64,000 bases of DNA from Flavobacteriia bacterium (lineage in GTDB: Bacteria; Bacteroidota; Bacteroidia; Flavobacteriales; Flavobacteriaceae), in the NCBI GenBank assembly GCA_009921175.1, contig RFYP01000002.1:1-64000 (forward strand), given 5' to 3'. The position numbers were made by a program, and so were the translations under genes. Position 1 is the first letter of the stretch, and the number at the start of each line of letters is the position of its first letter. Shown here piece by piece: positions 46,717 through 56,289 of the stretch. Under the pieces are notes generated by a model that made no database searches, had not been told where the DNA came from, and saw only the letters and a program-made list of their open reading frames with translations.

Positions 46717-47051
46717 GATTTGGGGGCGTTCAACTTAGGATTGTTGTGGTGTCTGTCGTGGTCTCTCTTGGTTTTTAAGGCGAGTTTACGATCAAAGGCC
46801 GCCTGTAAGTCAACCTCGGTCTGGTTGGCCAAACAAAGTAACACAAAGAGCACATCGGCCAGTTCTTCGCCCAGGTCCTTGGATTTGTCCGATGCTTTTT
46901 CGCTTTGCTCCCCATAGCGTCGGGCAATGATCCGGGCCACTTCGCCTACCTCTTCGGTAAGCTGAGCCATATTGGTGAGTTCGTTAAAATAACGTACACC
47001 GTGTTGTTGAATCCATTGATCGACTTTTTCTTGGGCTTGCTTTAGTTCCAC
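46713..47051 (-). CDS. MazG-like nucleotide pyrophosphohydrolase
   Basis: Single MazG domain of 112 residues that hydrolyses nucleoside triphosphates to monophosphates. Metal ligands are seen as EEVGEVARI (ExxE) and ELADVLFVLL (ExxD). It may clean up abnormal nucleotides; the substrate is unknown. The start is GTG at 47051: an in-frame TAA lies four codons upstream and no ATG follows soon. Translationally coupled to aroA. Confidence 0.87.
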   Translation of the reverse strand: MELKQAQEKVDQWIQQHGVRYFNELTNMAQLTEEVGEVARIIARRYGEQSEKASDKSKDLGEELADVLFVLLCLANQTEVDLQAAFDRKLALKTKRDHDRHHNNPKLNAPKS

Positions 47052-47079
47052 GTTTGTTTAATTTTTTCCCGCTAAAAAA

Positions 47080-47087
47080 CAAAAATA
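47080..47087 (-). promoter_or_regulatory. -7 element of the MazG-like gene-aroA operon
   Basis: TATTTTTG on the minus strand, 28 bases before the GTG start. No -33 TTG in range. Confidence 0.45.
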
Positions 47088-47106
47088 CTACTCTTTTTGA
47101 CGTTTG

Positions 47107-47799
47107 CTATAAGAGGGCTTTGATTTCGGCCAGGGAATTGACAATTAGGCAGTGTTTATGCAGGGGCTCGTTGTGTGAATTAAAATGGATGGCTTGCATA
47201 CCCATGTCTTGAGCTCCCAGTATATCGGCCTCAAGGCTATCGCCAATCATCAGTGCGTGTTCGGGCTGGGTTGCAGTTTGCTCTAGGGCATGGGCAAAAA
47301 TTTTGGGGTGGGGTTTTTTATACCCTACTTTCTCGGCAGTAAAAATCTGACCAAAATATTGACTTAAGTCTGAGTTTGACACCTTAAAATGTTGGACCTC
47401 ATCAAATCCATTGGTGATCAGATGCAGGTCAAAAGAGGGTCGAAGATGCGTCAATAATTCAACCGTACCCTCAAAAAGGTGGGTAAACGTGCATAAATAT
47501 TGGATGTATTGAGTTGAAAAATGGGATAGTTCTGCAGGTTGGAATTGCAGTCCCAATTGTTCAAAGGTTTTTTGCAATCGCAACAAACGCAATTCTTCTT
47601 GGGTGATTTGATTGTCCCGATACAGCTTCCAATATTGATGATTGATTGGGACATAGGCGTTTAGAAAAGCGTCAAGTGGGACATCCACCTCGGCAGCACT
47701 AAATATTTTCTCAAAGGTTAAGGCCGAGTTTTTTTCGAAATCCCAGAGGGTGTGGTCCAAATCAAAAAAAATCGTCTTAATACGGCTGGTATCGATCAT
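47107..47799 (-). CDS. HAD-family hydrolase, YjjG-type nucleotidase
   Basis: 230 residues. Catalytic HAD motifs: DLDHTLWDF (I), LITNGFDEVQ (II), KVGYKKPHPKIF (III) and IGDSLEADI (IV). Cap-domain size and the TLWDF and NGFDEVQ wording resemble YjjG, which dephosphorylates non-canonical pyrimidine nucleotides. The track starts at a GTG at 47805; ATG 47799 is preferred. A TATTTTTG ends only 5 bases before it, so the message is probably leaderless. Confidence 0.87.
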   Translation of the reverse strand: MIDTSRIKTIFFDLDHTLWDFEKNSALTFEKIFSAAEVDVPLDAFLNAYVPINHQYWKLYRDNQITQEELRLLRLQKTFEQLGLQFQPAELSHFSTQYIQYLCTFTHLFEGTVELLTHLRPSFDLHLITNGFDEVQHFKVSNSDLSQYFGQIFTAEKVGYKKPHPKIFAHALEQTATQPEHALMIGDSLEADILGAQDMGMQAIHFNSHNEPLHKHCLIVNSLAEIKALL

Positions 47800-47804
47800 C
47801 GCCA

Positions 47805-47812
47805 CAAAAATA
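47805..47812 (-). promoter_or_regulatory. -7 element of the YjjG-like gene, predicting a leaderless transcript
   Basis: TATTTTTG on the minus strand, 5 bases before the ATG; the predicted start of transcription coincides with the start codon. No -33 TTG. Confidence 0.5.
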
Positions 47813-47872
47813 CATTAAAAAATCGGGGATGCTTGTTGGATAAAATGCTACTGAACTGGAAGAAGGTAAAAA

Positions 47873-48571
47873 TCATAAATCGTTTTCATCAGCAAAGCTA
47901 AAATAACCTTTAGACGATAGGATAAGATGGTCCAAAATACGGATGTCAAAAAGGGCTGCCGCCTGTTTAAATCGCTGGGTGATTTGACGGTCACTGGCAC
48001 TGGGCTTAAGCCCCCCAGAGGGGTGGTTGTGGACCAATATCAAGCCTGTAGCCCCTTGCTGGAGGGCATTTTTGAGCGCGAGCCGAACATCGACGATGGT
48101 TTGGGTGATTCCGCCTTTACTCAAACACGCTTTTTTGAGTAGTCGGTTTGACTGGTTAAGGTATAAGACCCAAAATTCTTCATGGGCCAACAGGGCCAAT
48201 TCGTTTTTCATTAACAAAAACACCTGTTGACTCGAAGTTATGGGCGACTTAATGGGGTGTTGCTCGCGATCTATACGGTGGGCCAAAGTCAATGCGGCCT
48301 TGATCTTTACCGCCTTTGCAGCGCCTATCCCTTTGATGGCCTTGATTTCTTCAAGCGGCAATTGCTGCAATTCTTGCAAGCGGTGATTACAGCGTAACAA
48401 AAGCTGCTGCATCAATTGAACCGCACTGATACCGGGAAGGCCACTACCGATAATAATCGCCAATAACTCAGCATTGGTCAGGTGTTGGGCTCCCTGCAAC
48501 ATTAATTTTTCGCGGGGGCGATCTTCGTCGGCCCAATGTTTAATCGAGGAGGTGTAGTTAGTTTGAGGCAT
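47873..48571 (-). CDS. radC: RadC-family JAB/MPN domain protein
   Basis: 232 residues. The N-terminal half has a helix-hairpin-helix (LEEIKAIKGIGAAKAVKIKAA) and the C-terminal half the JAMM metal motif VHNHPSGGLKPSASD with the family lead EEFWVLYLNQ. Despite the name, a role in DNA repair is not established; the fold is that of a metallo-isopeptidase or related enzyme. Start ATG 48571. It lies 73 bases before the YjjG-like gene. Confidence 0.92.
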   Translation of the reverse strand: MPQTNYTSSIKHWADEDRPREKLMLQGAQHLTNAELLAIIIGSGLPGISAVQLMQQLLLRCNHRLQELQQLPLEEIKAIKGIGAAKAVKIKAALTLAHRIDREQHPIKSPITSSQQVFLLMKNELALLAHEEFWVLYLNQSNRLLKKACLSKGGITQTIVDVRLALKNALQQGATGLILVHNHPSGGLKPSASDRQITQRFKQAAALFDIRILDHLILSSKGYFSFADENDL

Positions 48572-48630
48572 AAAACGAGTGTAGGTTGGTATTTAAAGAT
48601 AGTTTATTTTTAGCATTGTAAAACGAATCT

Positions 48631-49254
48631 ATGAGCAACTACCCGCCTCCCCATCACCAAGAATCATCGTTCGCCAATTGTCTGGCGTTGGTCAAAGCCG
48701 CCCCCTTGGCTACCATCATTTCTTCCCAAAAGGATACAATTTGTACCACCCATACCCCCCTGGTCTATCACCCGGACGAAAACCTGGGTTATTTTATTGG
48801 GCATATCGACTGCTACAATCCGCAAGTCGCACATTTAGAAATCGGAGCATGGGTCGAAATCATCTTCCACGGACCCGAAACCTATATTTCACCCACAGAC
48901 TACCAAAGTACACAATTACCCACATGGAATTATTTTAAGGCGCATTTTGGAGGAAAGGTAGAAAGTTATCGCGATGCTGATCGATTAAGGGACAGCCTGA
49001 TCGAGATGACCACCTTTCTGGAGGGAGAAAAAGGGGGCTATATTTTGGAAAAAACCAATCCAAGAATGGAAAAAGCACTACCCTATATCGTTGGCTTTAA
49101 GATTCAAATAGCGCAATGGGAAGGCAAGTATAAAATTTCTCAAGACAAACACCCAAAAGATCAACGTTTGGCCAAAGACAAAATGCTAAGCGAATTCCCT
49201 TCCAAAAAAGCCCTGATCGACCAACTCTATCAAAACCACCAAACTAAGCGGTAG
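48631..49254 (+). CDS. PaiB-like FMN-binding split-barrel protein
   Basis: 207 residues with the PaiB order: APLATIIS, CTTHTPLVYHPDENLGYFIGHI, AWVEIIFHGPETYISPTDY and the C-terminal KALPYIVGFKIQIAQWEGKYKISQ. In Bacillus PaiB is a negative regulator of sporulation and protease genes; here, in a non-sporulating lineage, it is more likely a flavin-binding oxidoreductase-like protein. No DNA-binding motif is visible. Overlaps convergent mpl by 11 bases. Confidence 0.8.
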   Translation: MSNYPPPHHQESSFANCLALVKAAPLATIISSQKDTICTTHTPLVYHPDENLGYFIGHIDCYNPQVAHLEIGAWVEIIFHGPETYISPTDYQSTQLPTWNYFKAHFGGKVESYRDADRLRDSLIEMTTFLEGEKGGYILEKTNPRMEKALPYIVGFKIQIAQWEGKYKISQDKHPKDQRLAKDKMLSEFPSKKALIDQLYQNHQTKR

Positions 49255-50608
49255 CCACTGCTTGTTTGAGCAATGTCCAGTCCAACTGACTGTAATTTCC
49301 TGAACTCATCATCAACAAGACGGTTTGCTGATAATTGTGCGTCAATAAATGCTGATGCAAAGTGGCCGGTTCTGTAAAAACAGTAAGCTGAGGGTGAGCA
49401 AACGCATTGATGATCGTTTCGGGAGGAATAACGGTTCTTTGCTTGATTTTAAGTGCGGCAGGGTCATAAAAAACCAACACCTCATCGGCCGCTGCTAAGC
49501 TGTTTTTATAGTTATCGATAAAAGCTGGATCCAGGCTACTATAGGTATGCAATTCTAGACAGGCCAGTAGTTTTTTATCGGGAAATTGTTTTTTGACGGC
49601 CGTCGTTGTCGCCTTGACCTTACTCGGGGCGTGGGCAAAATCTTTGAATAAAAGACTACTGGGGCCGTGATACATTTTTTCTAAGCGACGAGCAGCTCCT
49701 TTAAACGAGGCGATGGCTTCGTAGAACGCCATAGGCTCGACCCCCATAAATTGGCATACGGCCTGAGCGCCTGCCAAATTGGATAAATTATGGTCTCCAA
49801 AAACTTCTAGAGGCACCCCTCCTTCTTCGGTTTCTAAATAGGTAATTCCTTCACGAACCTGTGACTTTGGTTTTGCATAGCCTTGTTTGCGAATTACATG
49901 CGTACTGTTCAAAGCCAGCTGTTCAACCTTTTGGTCTTCTTCGTTATACACCAAAACACCCCCCGGCGTAAGGCTCTCTATAAAGGCCTTAAAGGGTGTT
50001 TCATAGGCTTCTTGGGTTGGAAAAACATTAATATGATCCCAGGCAATACCACTTATCAACGCAATTTGAGGTTGATACCATAAAAATTTAGATCGACGAT
50101 CTACCGGTGAGGAGAGGTATTCATCGCCCTCCAACACCACAAAATCATGAGTTGCGGTGATATGAACCGTGTTTGAAAAACCCGGAACGGGGGCACCCAC
50201 CATAAAATCGACGGGACGATCTAGGGCGTGCATCACATGCAAAACCATGGCCGTAATGGTGGTTTTGCCGTGGCTTCCGGCAATGACCACTCGGGTTTTG
50301 GAAGCGGTCAACTGGCACAACAATTCGGGATAAGAAAAAACGTTTAGTCCCAAGGCTTGAGCACGAAGCAATTCGGGATTGTCTGCTTTGGCATGCATCC
50401 CCAGAACAACAGCATCGAGCTCCAGATGAATTTTTTCAGGAAACCAACCCAGTGTTTCGGGCAAAAGTCCACAGGCTGCAAGTTTGGATTTTGAAGGGTC
50501 AAATATCGCATCATCACTTCCGGTCACTTCGACACCTTGTTGGTTCAAAGCAATCGCCAAGCTGTGCATCGCACTTCCTCCTAGGGCAATAAAATGTACT
50601 TTTTTCAT
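49244..50608 (-). CDS. mpl: Mpl-type murein peptide ligase
   Basis: Mur-ligase family member of 454 residues that reattaches recycled L-Ala-gamma-D-Glu-meso-DAP tripeptide to UDP-MurNAc. It has [18 protein letters not shown] at the N-terminus, P-loop [31 protein letters not shown] and [14 protein letters not shown]. The [12 protein letters not shown] stretch is characteristic of Mpl as against MurC. With MurE's DAP specificity this implies murein recycling. ATG 50608 overlaps the obg stop by 4 bases; the track start at 50629 is inside obg. Confidence 0.9.
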   Translation of the reverse strand: MKKVHFIALGGSAMHSLAIALNQQGVEVTGSDDAIFDPSKSKLAACGLLPETLGWFPEKIHLELDAVVLGMHAKADNPELLRAQALGLNVFSYPELLCQLTASKTRVVIAGSHGKTTITAMVLHVMHALDRPVDFMVGAPVPGFSNTVHITATHDFVVLEGDEYLSSPVDRRSKFLWYQPQIALISGIAWDHINVFPTQEAYETPFKAFIESLTPGGVLVYNEEDQKVEQLALNSTHVIRKQGYAKPKSQVREGITYLETEEGGVPLEVFGDHNLSNLAGAQAVCQFMGVEPMAFYEAIASFKGAARRLEKMYHGPSSLLFKDFAHAPSKVKATTTAVKKQFPDKKLLACLELHTYSSLDPAFIDNYKNSLAAADEVLVFYDPAALKIKQRTVIPPETIINAFAHPQLTVFTEPATLHQHLLTHNYQQTVLLMMSSGNYSQLDWTLLKQAVATA

Positions 50609-51609
50609 GCGGGATTCAATATTTTCCAAAGCCCGTCTTTGAGTGCCTGTAAACCGGTTTGAGCAACGGAGGATATCATAAAATGGGGGATGTCAGCAAA
50701 GTTAGCAGCCATTTCTTCTCGGTATTCTGCACGGAGTTCATCATCCAACAAATCACATTTGGATAAGGCCACCACAAAATCTTTGTCCATCAATTCGGGA
50801 TTATATCGCTTAAGCTCGTTACGCAAGACCATAAAAGCCTTTTTGACATCGGGGGTGTCGGCAGGTATCAAATAAAGCAACACTGCATTGCGTTCGATAT
50901 GCCTTAAAAAATAATGTCCCAAACCTTTCCCCTCGGCAGCCCCTTCGATGATACCGGGTATATCGGCCATCACAAAAGTTTGAAAATCGCGGTGGGCTAC
51001 AATTCCCAAATTGGGTTTTAGGGTGGTAAATTCATAATCGGCAATTTTGGGCTTGGCGGCAGTCAAGGCCGCCAATAAAGTGGATTTTCCTGCATTGGGA
51101 AACCCTACCAAACCAACATCCGCCAGGACTTTTAACTCCAGGGTGATTTGTAATTGCTCTCCTTCACGCCCGGGTTGCGCATAGCGAGGTGTTTGGTTGG
51201 TCGATGTCTTAAAATGCCAATTTCCTCGGCCTCCCATTCCGCCTTCTAACAAAACCTGCTCTTGTTGCTCCTCTGTGATTTCAAAGAGGATGTTATTAGT
51301 CGTTGTTTCACGAATGACCGTTCCCAAAGGGACTTCAATAAAAACATCTTCCCCTTGTGCACCCGAACTTCGATTTTTACTACCATCGCCTCCGTGACCT
51401 GCTGCAAAATGTCTTTTAAATTTAAACGAATAAAGGGTCCAAAGGTTTTTATTGGCCTTGACAATCACATGTCCTCCACGCCCACCATCGCCGCCGTCGG
51501 GTCCCCCTTTGGCTATGTATTTTTCACGATGCAAATGGGCAGAACCCCGCCCCCCGTTACCCGATGAAACCGTTAGTTTTACATAATCAACAAAGTTGCC
51601 TTCTGTCAT
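50605..51609 (-). CDS. obg: Obg GTPase (CgtA)
   Basis: Essential GTPase for 50S ribosome assembly and stress signalling. 334 residues: glycine-rich OBG domain (residues 1-158, ending in [25 protein letters not shown]), then the G domain with [39 protein letters not shown] and SSVAQTG. No C-terminal OCT domain, as usual outside Gram-positives. Starts directly after adk. Confidence 0.96.
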   Translation of the reverse strand: MTEGNFVDYVKLTVSSGNGGRGSAHLHREKYIAKGGPDGGDGGRGGHVIVKANKNLWTLYSFKFKRHFAAGHGGDGSKNRSSGAQGEDVFIEVPLGTVIRETTTNNILFEITEEQQEQVLLEGGMGGRGNWHFKTSTNQTPRYAQPGREGEQLQITLELKVLADVGLVGFPNAGKSTLLAALTAAKPKIADYEFTTLKPNLGIVAHRDFQTFVMADIPGIIEGAAEGKGLGHYFLRHIERNAVLLYLIPADTPDVKKAFMVLRNELKRYNPELMDKDFVVALSKCDLLDDELRAEYREEMAANFADIPHFMISSVAQTGLQALKDGLWKILNPA

Positions 51610-52185
51610 TTATCCCAGTTGATCAACGACCTCTTCGAGTCGGGCCGTAATTTCTTCGATGGCCCCCACCCCATCGATGATAAAAAATTTGTTTTGAGCT
51701 TGGTAATAGGCTTTAAGCGGGGCGGTTTTGGCATTGTATTCGTCAAAACGGTTTCGGATCTTGGCCTCGTCTTGATCATCGGTTCGTCCACTGGTTTCAC
51801 CACGCTTTAGCAAACGATCAACCAAAAGATCATCGGCGGCTTCGAGGGCCAAGGTAGCCGAAATGGCCATCCCCTGGACGTTTAGAAATTCATCCAAGGC
51901 CTGAGCCTGAGCGGTTGTACGCGGAAAACCATCAAAAATAAACCCTTTGGCTTGGGGGTTTTGCACTACCTCTTGTTCGAGCATATTGATGGTCACTTGA
52001 TCAGGCACCAAGTCACCTTGGTCCATATAGGATTGCGCCAAGGTACCCAAGGCCGTTTTTTGTTGAATATGGTGACGAAACAAATCACCGGTAGATATAT
52101 GCACCAGGTCGTAACGTTTTTTTAAAAATGCTGCCTGAGTCCCTTTCCCGGCCCCTGGCTTACCAAAGAGTATTAAATTGATCAT
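51610..52185 (-). CDS. adk: Adenylate kinase
   Basis: Balances ATP, ADP and AMP. 191 residues with P-loop GKPGAGKGTQAAFL, STGDLFRHHI, GFIFDGFPRTTAQA and a short LID (LLKRGETSGRTDDQDEAKIRNR) without zinc cysteines, the short-type enzyme. ATG 52185 lies behind a TATCTTTG element. First gene of adk-obg-mpl. Divergent from purK. Confidence 0.95.
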   Translation of the reverse strand: MINLILFGKPGAGKGTQAAFLKKRYDLVHISTGDLFRHHIQQKTALGTLAQSYMDQGDLVPDQVTINMLEQEVVQNPQAKGFIFDGFPRTTAQAQALDEFLNVQGMAISATLALEAADDLLVDRLLKRGETSGRTDDQDEAKIRNRFDEYNAKTAPLKAYYQAQNKFFIIDGVGAIEEITARLEEVVDQLG

Positions 52186-52201
52186 AGGTCTAGTATTGGC
52201 A

Positions 52202-52209
52202 CAAAGATA
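52202..52209 (-). promoter_or_regulatory. -7 element of the adk-obg-mpl operon
   Basis: TATCTTTG on the minus strand, 16 bases before the adk ATG. No -33 TTG in range. Confidence 0.5.
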
Positions 52210-52251
52210 TCCAAAATGTGCCGCTTTTTTCGAATCCCCAAAAGATATGCG

Positions 52252-52259
52252 TATTTTTG
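52252..52259 (+). promoter_or_regulatory. -7 element of the purK operon
   Basis: TATTTTTG, 14 bases before the purK ATG at 52274. It shows that the track start at 52178 lies upstream of transcription. No -33 TTG in range. Confidence 0.5.
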
Positions 52260-52273
52260 CCCAAAGTACATGG

Positions 52274-53428
52274 ATGGATTTTTTTTCCTCAGATAAAGTT
52301 TTGGGTATTTTAGGCGGGGGCCAACTCGGTAAGATGTTGCTCTACACCACCCGACAGTGGGACGTGACAACCTATGTGATGGACCCAAATCCTCAAGCCC
52401 CGGCTCGACTAGCTTGCAATCGGTTTGTTACGGGAGATTTGATGGACTTCGATCAGGTGTACCAATTTGGCAAAAACGTGGATGTGTTGACCATCGAAAT
52501 TGAAAATGTCAATGTCGAAGCCCTAAAAAAACTAGCGCAAGAAGGCGTAAAAGTCTATCCACAGCCCGAGGTATTAGAAATCATTCAAAACAAATGCCGT
52601 CAAAAAAATTTTTATAAAAAACACGGTCTTCCCACTGCCCCATTTTATGAATTTTCGTCTGTAGAACAACTTAAAGAAGCAGTGGCTAAAGGACAGGTTT
52701 CTTTTCCCTTTGTCTGGAAATCAGCAGCCATGGGATACGATGGTTATGGGGTAGCGATTGTCCGGTCTAACGAAGACCTAGACACCCTTAAAGAAGGGGC
52801 TTGTATGGCCGAAGAATACGTTCCTTTTGACAAAGAATTGGCCGTGATAGTCTGTAGAAACCCACACGGACAGATCACTACCTACCCGGTGGTAGAAATG
52901 GAATTTCATCCCACCGCCAATCAGGTAGAATATGTATTGTGTCCTGCACGTATATCGGTCGAAGACGCCCAGGCTGCACGCAAAGTAGCCATGAAAGCAT
53001 CGGAGGCCTTTGGTCACGTAGGGCTGTTGGCTGTCGAACTTTTTCTTACCAAAGAAGGGGAAATCATCATCAATGAAGTGGCACCTCGCCCACATAATAG
53101 CGGGCATTACACCCTAGAGGCTTCCTACACCTCGCAATTTGAGCAACACCTCAGAGCTTTGCTAGACTTGCCTTTGGGCCAAACCGACAGTAAAGTCAGT
53201 GCGGTTATGGTCAATCTGGTGGGTAAAGCAGGACACCAAGGAGCTGTGTATTATAAAAACATCGATCAGATCATGACCCTGGAGGGAGTTAATCCCCATA
53301 TCTATGGGAAAAGAGAGACCCGTCCTTTCCGAAAAATGGGGCATGTCACGATTGTTCACCCCAAACTAGAAACAGCTAGGACCCTAGCCGCACAAGTAAA
53401 AGAAACCGTAGAAGTTATTTCAAAATAA
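52274..53428 (+). CDS. purK: N5-carboxyaminoimidazole ribonucleotide synthase
   Basis: ATP-grasp enzyme that carboxylates AIR with bicarbonate in purine synthesis. 384 residues from ATG 52274: VLGILGGGQLGKML, FVTGDLMDFDQV, NKCRQKNFYKKHGLPTAPF, MGYDGYGV, EEYVPFDKELAV and NEVAPRPHNSGHYT. The 32-residue upstream extension of the track is rejected because of the promoter. purE follows after 4 bases and catalyses the next step. Confidence 0.95.
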   Translation: MDFFSSDKVLGILGGGQLGKMLLYTTRQWDVTTYVMDPNPQAPARLACNRFVTGDLMDFDQVYQFGKNVDVLTIEIENVNVEALKKLAQEGVKVYPQPEVLEIIQNKCRQKNFYKKHGLPTAPFYEFSSVEQLKEAVAKGQVSFPFVWKSAAMGYDGYGVAIVRSNEDLDTLKEGACMAEEYVPFDKELAVIVCRNPHGQITTYPVVEMEFHPTANQVEYVLCPARISVEDAQAARKVAMKASEAFGHVGLLAVELFLTKEGEIIINEVAPRPHNSGHYTLEASYTSQFEQHLRALLDLPLGQTDSKVSAVMVNLVGKAGHQGAVYYKNIDQIMTLEGVNPHIYGKRETRPFRKMGHVTIVHPKLETARTLAAQVKETVEVISK

Positions 53429-53432
53429 GATT

Positions 53433-53918
53433 ATGGCACAAGTAGCAGTTATTATGGGCAGTCAATCGGATTTACCGGTGATGCAAGCCGCCATCGACAT
53501 GCTGAAAAGTTTTGATATCGAGACCGAAGTAGATATCGTTTCAGCCCATCGCACACCCGAAAAAATGGTTCAATTTGGCAAAGAAGCCCATCAAAGAGGG
53601 ATTCAAGTCATTATTGCCGGCGCTGGGGGTGCTGCTCACCTTCCCGGCATGGTAGCCTCTTTAAGTCCATTGCCGGTTATCGGTGTACCCGTTAAGTCAA
53701 GCAATTCTATCGATGGTTGGGATTCGGTCTTGTCTATTTTACAAATGCCCGGCGGAGTACCGGTAGCTACTGTGGCGTTGAATGGAGCAAAAAACGCTGG
53801 AATTCTAGCTGCTCAAATCATCGGGGCCTCGGATGCCTCAGTTCGTCAAAAAATAGAATCCTTTAAAAAGGGATTAGAAGAAAATGTACTTAAAAGTGCA
53901 CAAAACCTAAAAGGCTAA
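53433..53918 (+). CDS. purE: N5-carboxyaminoimidazole ribonucleotide mutase
   Basis: Moves the carboxylate from N5 to C4 of the imidazole ring, the partner step of PurK. 161 residues with IMGSQSDLPVM, VSAHRTPEKM (catalytic His), IAGAGGAAHLPGM, PVKSS and LQMPGGVPVATVA. Class I, as expected next to purK. The downstream peptidase gene starts three bases after the stop. Confidence 0.96.
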   Translation: MAQVAVIMGSQSDLPVMQAAIDMLKSFDIETEVDIVSAHRTPEKMVQFGKEAHQRGIQVIIAGAGGAAHLPGMVASLSPLPVIGVPVKSSNSIDGWDSVLSILQMPGGVPVATVALNGAKNAGILAAQIIGASDASVRQKIESFKKGLEENVLKSAQNLKG

Positions 53919-53921
53919 CCT

Positions 53922-55940
53922 TTGGAAAACCCCCTTTTATCTCCCTTTGATACGCCCTTTGAGTCGGCCCCCTTTGATCAAATTAAGTACGAACACTATG
54001 TGCCGGCCATCGAACAAAACATCGCGCAGGCCCTAGAAGAAGTTCAAGCCATCGCCCAACAAAGTGCTGCGCCCACCTTTGAAAACACCCTGGAAGCCCT
54101 CGAAGACTGTGGTGCTCAACTAGGACGGAACACAAGCCTGTTATTCAACCTCAACAGTGCGGCTACCTCGACCGAATTACAACAGCTGGCCCAAAAACTC
54201 GCACCCCAATTGGCGGCCTTTCAAAACAGTATCCGCAGCAATACCGTATTGTTCGAACGGATTGAACATGTATATAAAAACACGGATCGCCACCGCCTAA
54301 ACCCAGAACAAATCACTCTTTTGGAAAAAGAATACAAGGGGTTTGTTCGAAATGGCGCCCGACTTACCCAAACAGAAAAAGAACAACTCAAGACATTGGA
54401 CACCCGCCTGGCACAATGTAGCCTTAGCTTTGGGGAACATACCTTGGCCGACACCCATGCTTTTGAACTACTAATCGAAGACCTCGACCTGCTTAAAGGA
54501 TTGCCCGAAAACAACCTGCATCAGGCCGCAGAAACTGCCAAAGAGAGAGGAAAAGAGGGATGGGTTTTTACCCTGGATTATCCGAGTTATGTTCCCTTCA
54601 TGACCTATGTTGAAAACCGAGAACTTCGTCAAAAAATGAGTTTGGCGTATGGTAAAATTGGTTTTCAACAAAACGAAAACAACAACGAGACCATTATCCA
54701 AGAAATCGTCCATCTTCGACAAGAACGTGCATCCTTATTGGGGTACAGTTCTCACGCAGCCTATGTCCTCGAAGAGCGAATGGCCCAAGACGAAGCCACG
54801 GTAGTTTCTTTTTTAAATCATTTACAAGAAAAAGCTCGACCCTCGGCGGAGAGAGAATGGAAGGCTTTGGAAGCCTTGGCCAAAGGATATAATTGTTACC
54901 CCATCGAAAAATGGGACACCGCCTTTTTGACCGAAAAACTTAAACAACAGGAACTCGAATTGGACGATCAAGCACTTAGGGCGTACTTCCCCCTTGAGCA
55001 GACCCTACAAGGATTGTTTACTGTTGCAAAACGCCTATTTCAAATTGAATTTGAACCCCTCGAAAATGTAGCGCCCTATCATAAAGAGGTCAGCGTGTAT
55101 AAGGTGTCAAAAATCAATGGAAAGTTTATGGCACTTCTCTACCTGGATTTTTATCCCAGAGAAAGCAAAAGAAGTGGAGCGTGGATGACCTCCTACCGAA
55201 GTCAAAAGGGCAGCGAAAGGCCACATGTTTCCATAGTGTGTAATTTTTCAAAGCCAACCAAAGACACCCCCTCTTTGCTCACCTTTAATGAAGTAACTAC
55301 TTTGTTTCATGAATTTGGTCATGCCCTCCATGGGATGTTGGCCGATACGCAATATAGCGGGTTGAGCGGCACCCACGTCTTTTGGGATTTTGTCGAACTA
55401 CCGAGCCAAATCATGGAGAACTGGTGCTATCAAAAAGAGGCCTTACACCTGTTTGCCAAACACTACCAAACCCAAGCCTTATTACCGGAACATTATCTCG
55501 ATAAGATTCAAAAAGTAGCGCAATTTCAACAAGGTCTCCAAACCTTGCGCCAATTGAGTTTTGCCCAACTCGATCTCGCTTATCACACCCAACAAAAACA
55601 TCCAATCACCGATATCAAAGCGCATGAAAAAGCGGTGATGGCGCCCTTTAGTTTTACACCGGATCATGACGAAAATTGCCTAAGCACCAACTTTTCTCAT
55701 ATCTTTCAAGGGGGGTATGCTGCGGGATATTATAGCTATAAATGGGCCGAAGTTTTGGATGCCGATGCCTTTGATTTGTTTTTGGAAAAAGGAATTTTTG
55801 ACTCAGCTACGGCCCAGGCCTTTGAAAAACACATTCTTTCCAAAGGCGGGACAGAACATCCTATGGAACTCTATAATCGTTTTCGTCAAAAAGCGCCCAA
55901 TCCAGAGGCTTTGCTCAAAAGGGCAGGTTTGTTGGTTTAG
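53922..55940 (+). CDS. M3-family metallopeptidase (oligopeptidase A/Dcp type)
   Basis: Zinc oligopeptidase of 672 residues with the catalytic HEFGHALHGM (zinc His pair and Glu) near residue 465 and a downstream acidic ligand in SQIMENWCY. The helical N-terminal half ending near residue 250 and LYLDFYPRESKRSGAWM fit M3A enzymes, which cut short peptides. No signal peptide, so probably cytoplasmic. The start must be TTG 53922: purE's own stop TAA is in frame two codons before it and there is no ATG in the first 200 codons that would keep the fold. Operon with purKE. Convergent overlap of 4 bases with the rhodanese gene. Confidence 0.9.
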   Translation: MENPLLSPFDTPFESAPFDQIKYEHYVPAIEQNIAQALEEVQAIAQQSAAPTFENTLEALEDCGAQLGRNTSLLFNLNSAATSTELQQLAQKLAPQLAAFQNSIRSNTVLFERIEHVYKNTDRHRLNPEQITLLEKEYKGFVRNGARLTQTEKEQLKTLDTRLAQCSLSFGEHTLADTHAFELLIEDLDLLKGLPENNLHQAAETAKERGKEGWVFTLDYPSYVPFMTYVENRELRQKMSLAYGKIGFQQNENNNETIIQEIVHLRQERASLLGYSSHAAYVLEERMAQDEATVVSFLNHLQEKARPSAEREWKALEALAKGYNCYPIEKWDTAFLTEKLKQQELELDDQALRAYFPLEQTLQGLFTVAKRLFQIEFEPLENVAPYHKEVSVYKVSKINGKFMALLYLDFYPRESKRSGAWMTSYRSQKGSERPHVSIVCNFSKPTKDTPSLLTFNEVTTLFHEFGHALHGMLADTQYSGLSGTHVFWDFVELPSQIMENWCYQKEALHLFAKHYQTQALLPEHYLDKIQKVAQFQQGLQTLRQLSFAQLDLAYHTQQKHPITDIKAHEKAVMAPFSFTPDHDENCLSTNFSHIFQGGYAAGYYSYKWAEVLDADAFDLFLEKGIFDSATAQAFEKHILSKGGTEHPMELYNRFRQKAPNPEALLKRAGLLV

Positions 55941-56284
55941 TCTTTGGTGGCTCCAGTCCAATCGAGGTAACCACCCCCTAACTCAAAAAGGTGTTTAAAA
56001 CCCAACGAATCCATGATTTGGGCCGCGCGGGTACTTCTGCGACCCGAACGACAAAACAGCAACAAGGTGTCTTGCTTATTTAGCCTGTTTATCTTTTGGA
56101 TAAAATCATCCTTCTTGACATCAACGAGTAGCGCACCCTGTATCGTGCCTGCATCAAACTCCTCCGCGGTACGTACATCGATCAAGACATACTGCTGGTC
56201 GATTAGTTTTTGAAACTCGTTTTTGGATACGGTACTATGGGTGAATTGTTGAATAAAAAGTAAAAAGACGATCAAATATGGCAT
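55937..56284 (-). CDS. Periplasmic rhodanese-like protein
   Basis: 115 residues: a signal peptide (MPYLIVFLLFIQQFTHS) and one rhodanese domain with LIDVRTAEEF and the active loop CRSGRRST (Cys nucleophile). It may transfer sulfane sulfur or simply bind; the substrate is unknown. The track start at 56332 lies inside the upstream gene; ATG 56284 is taken, 5 bases after that gene. Confidence 0.83.
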   Translation of the reverse strand: MPYLIVFLLFIQQFTHSTVSKNEFQKLIDQQYVLIDVRTAEEFDAGTIQGALLVDVKKDDFIQKINRLNKQDTLLLFCRSGRRSTRAAQIMDSLGFKHLFELGGGYLDWTGATKD

Positions 56285-56289
56285 AAACT

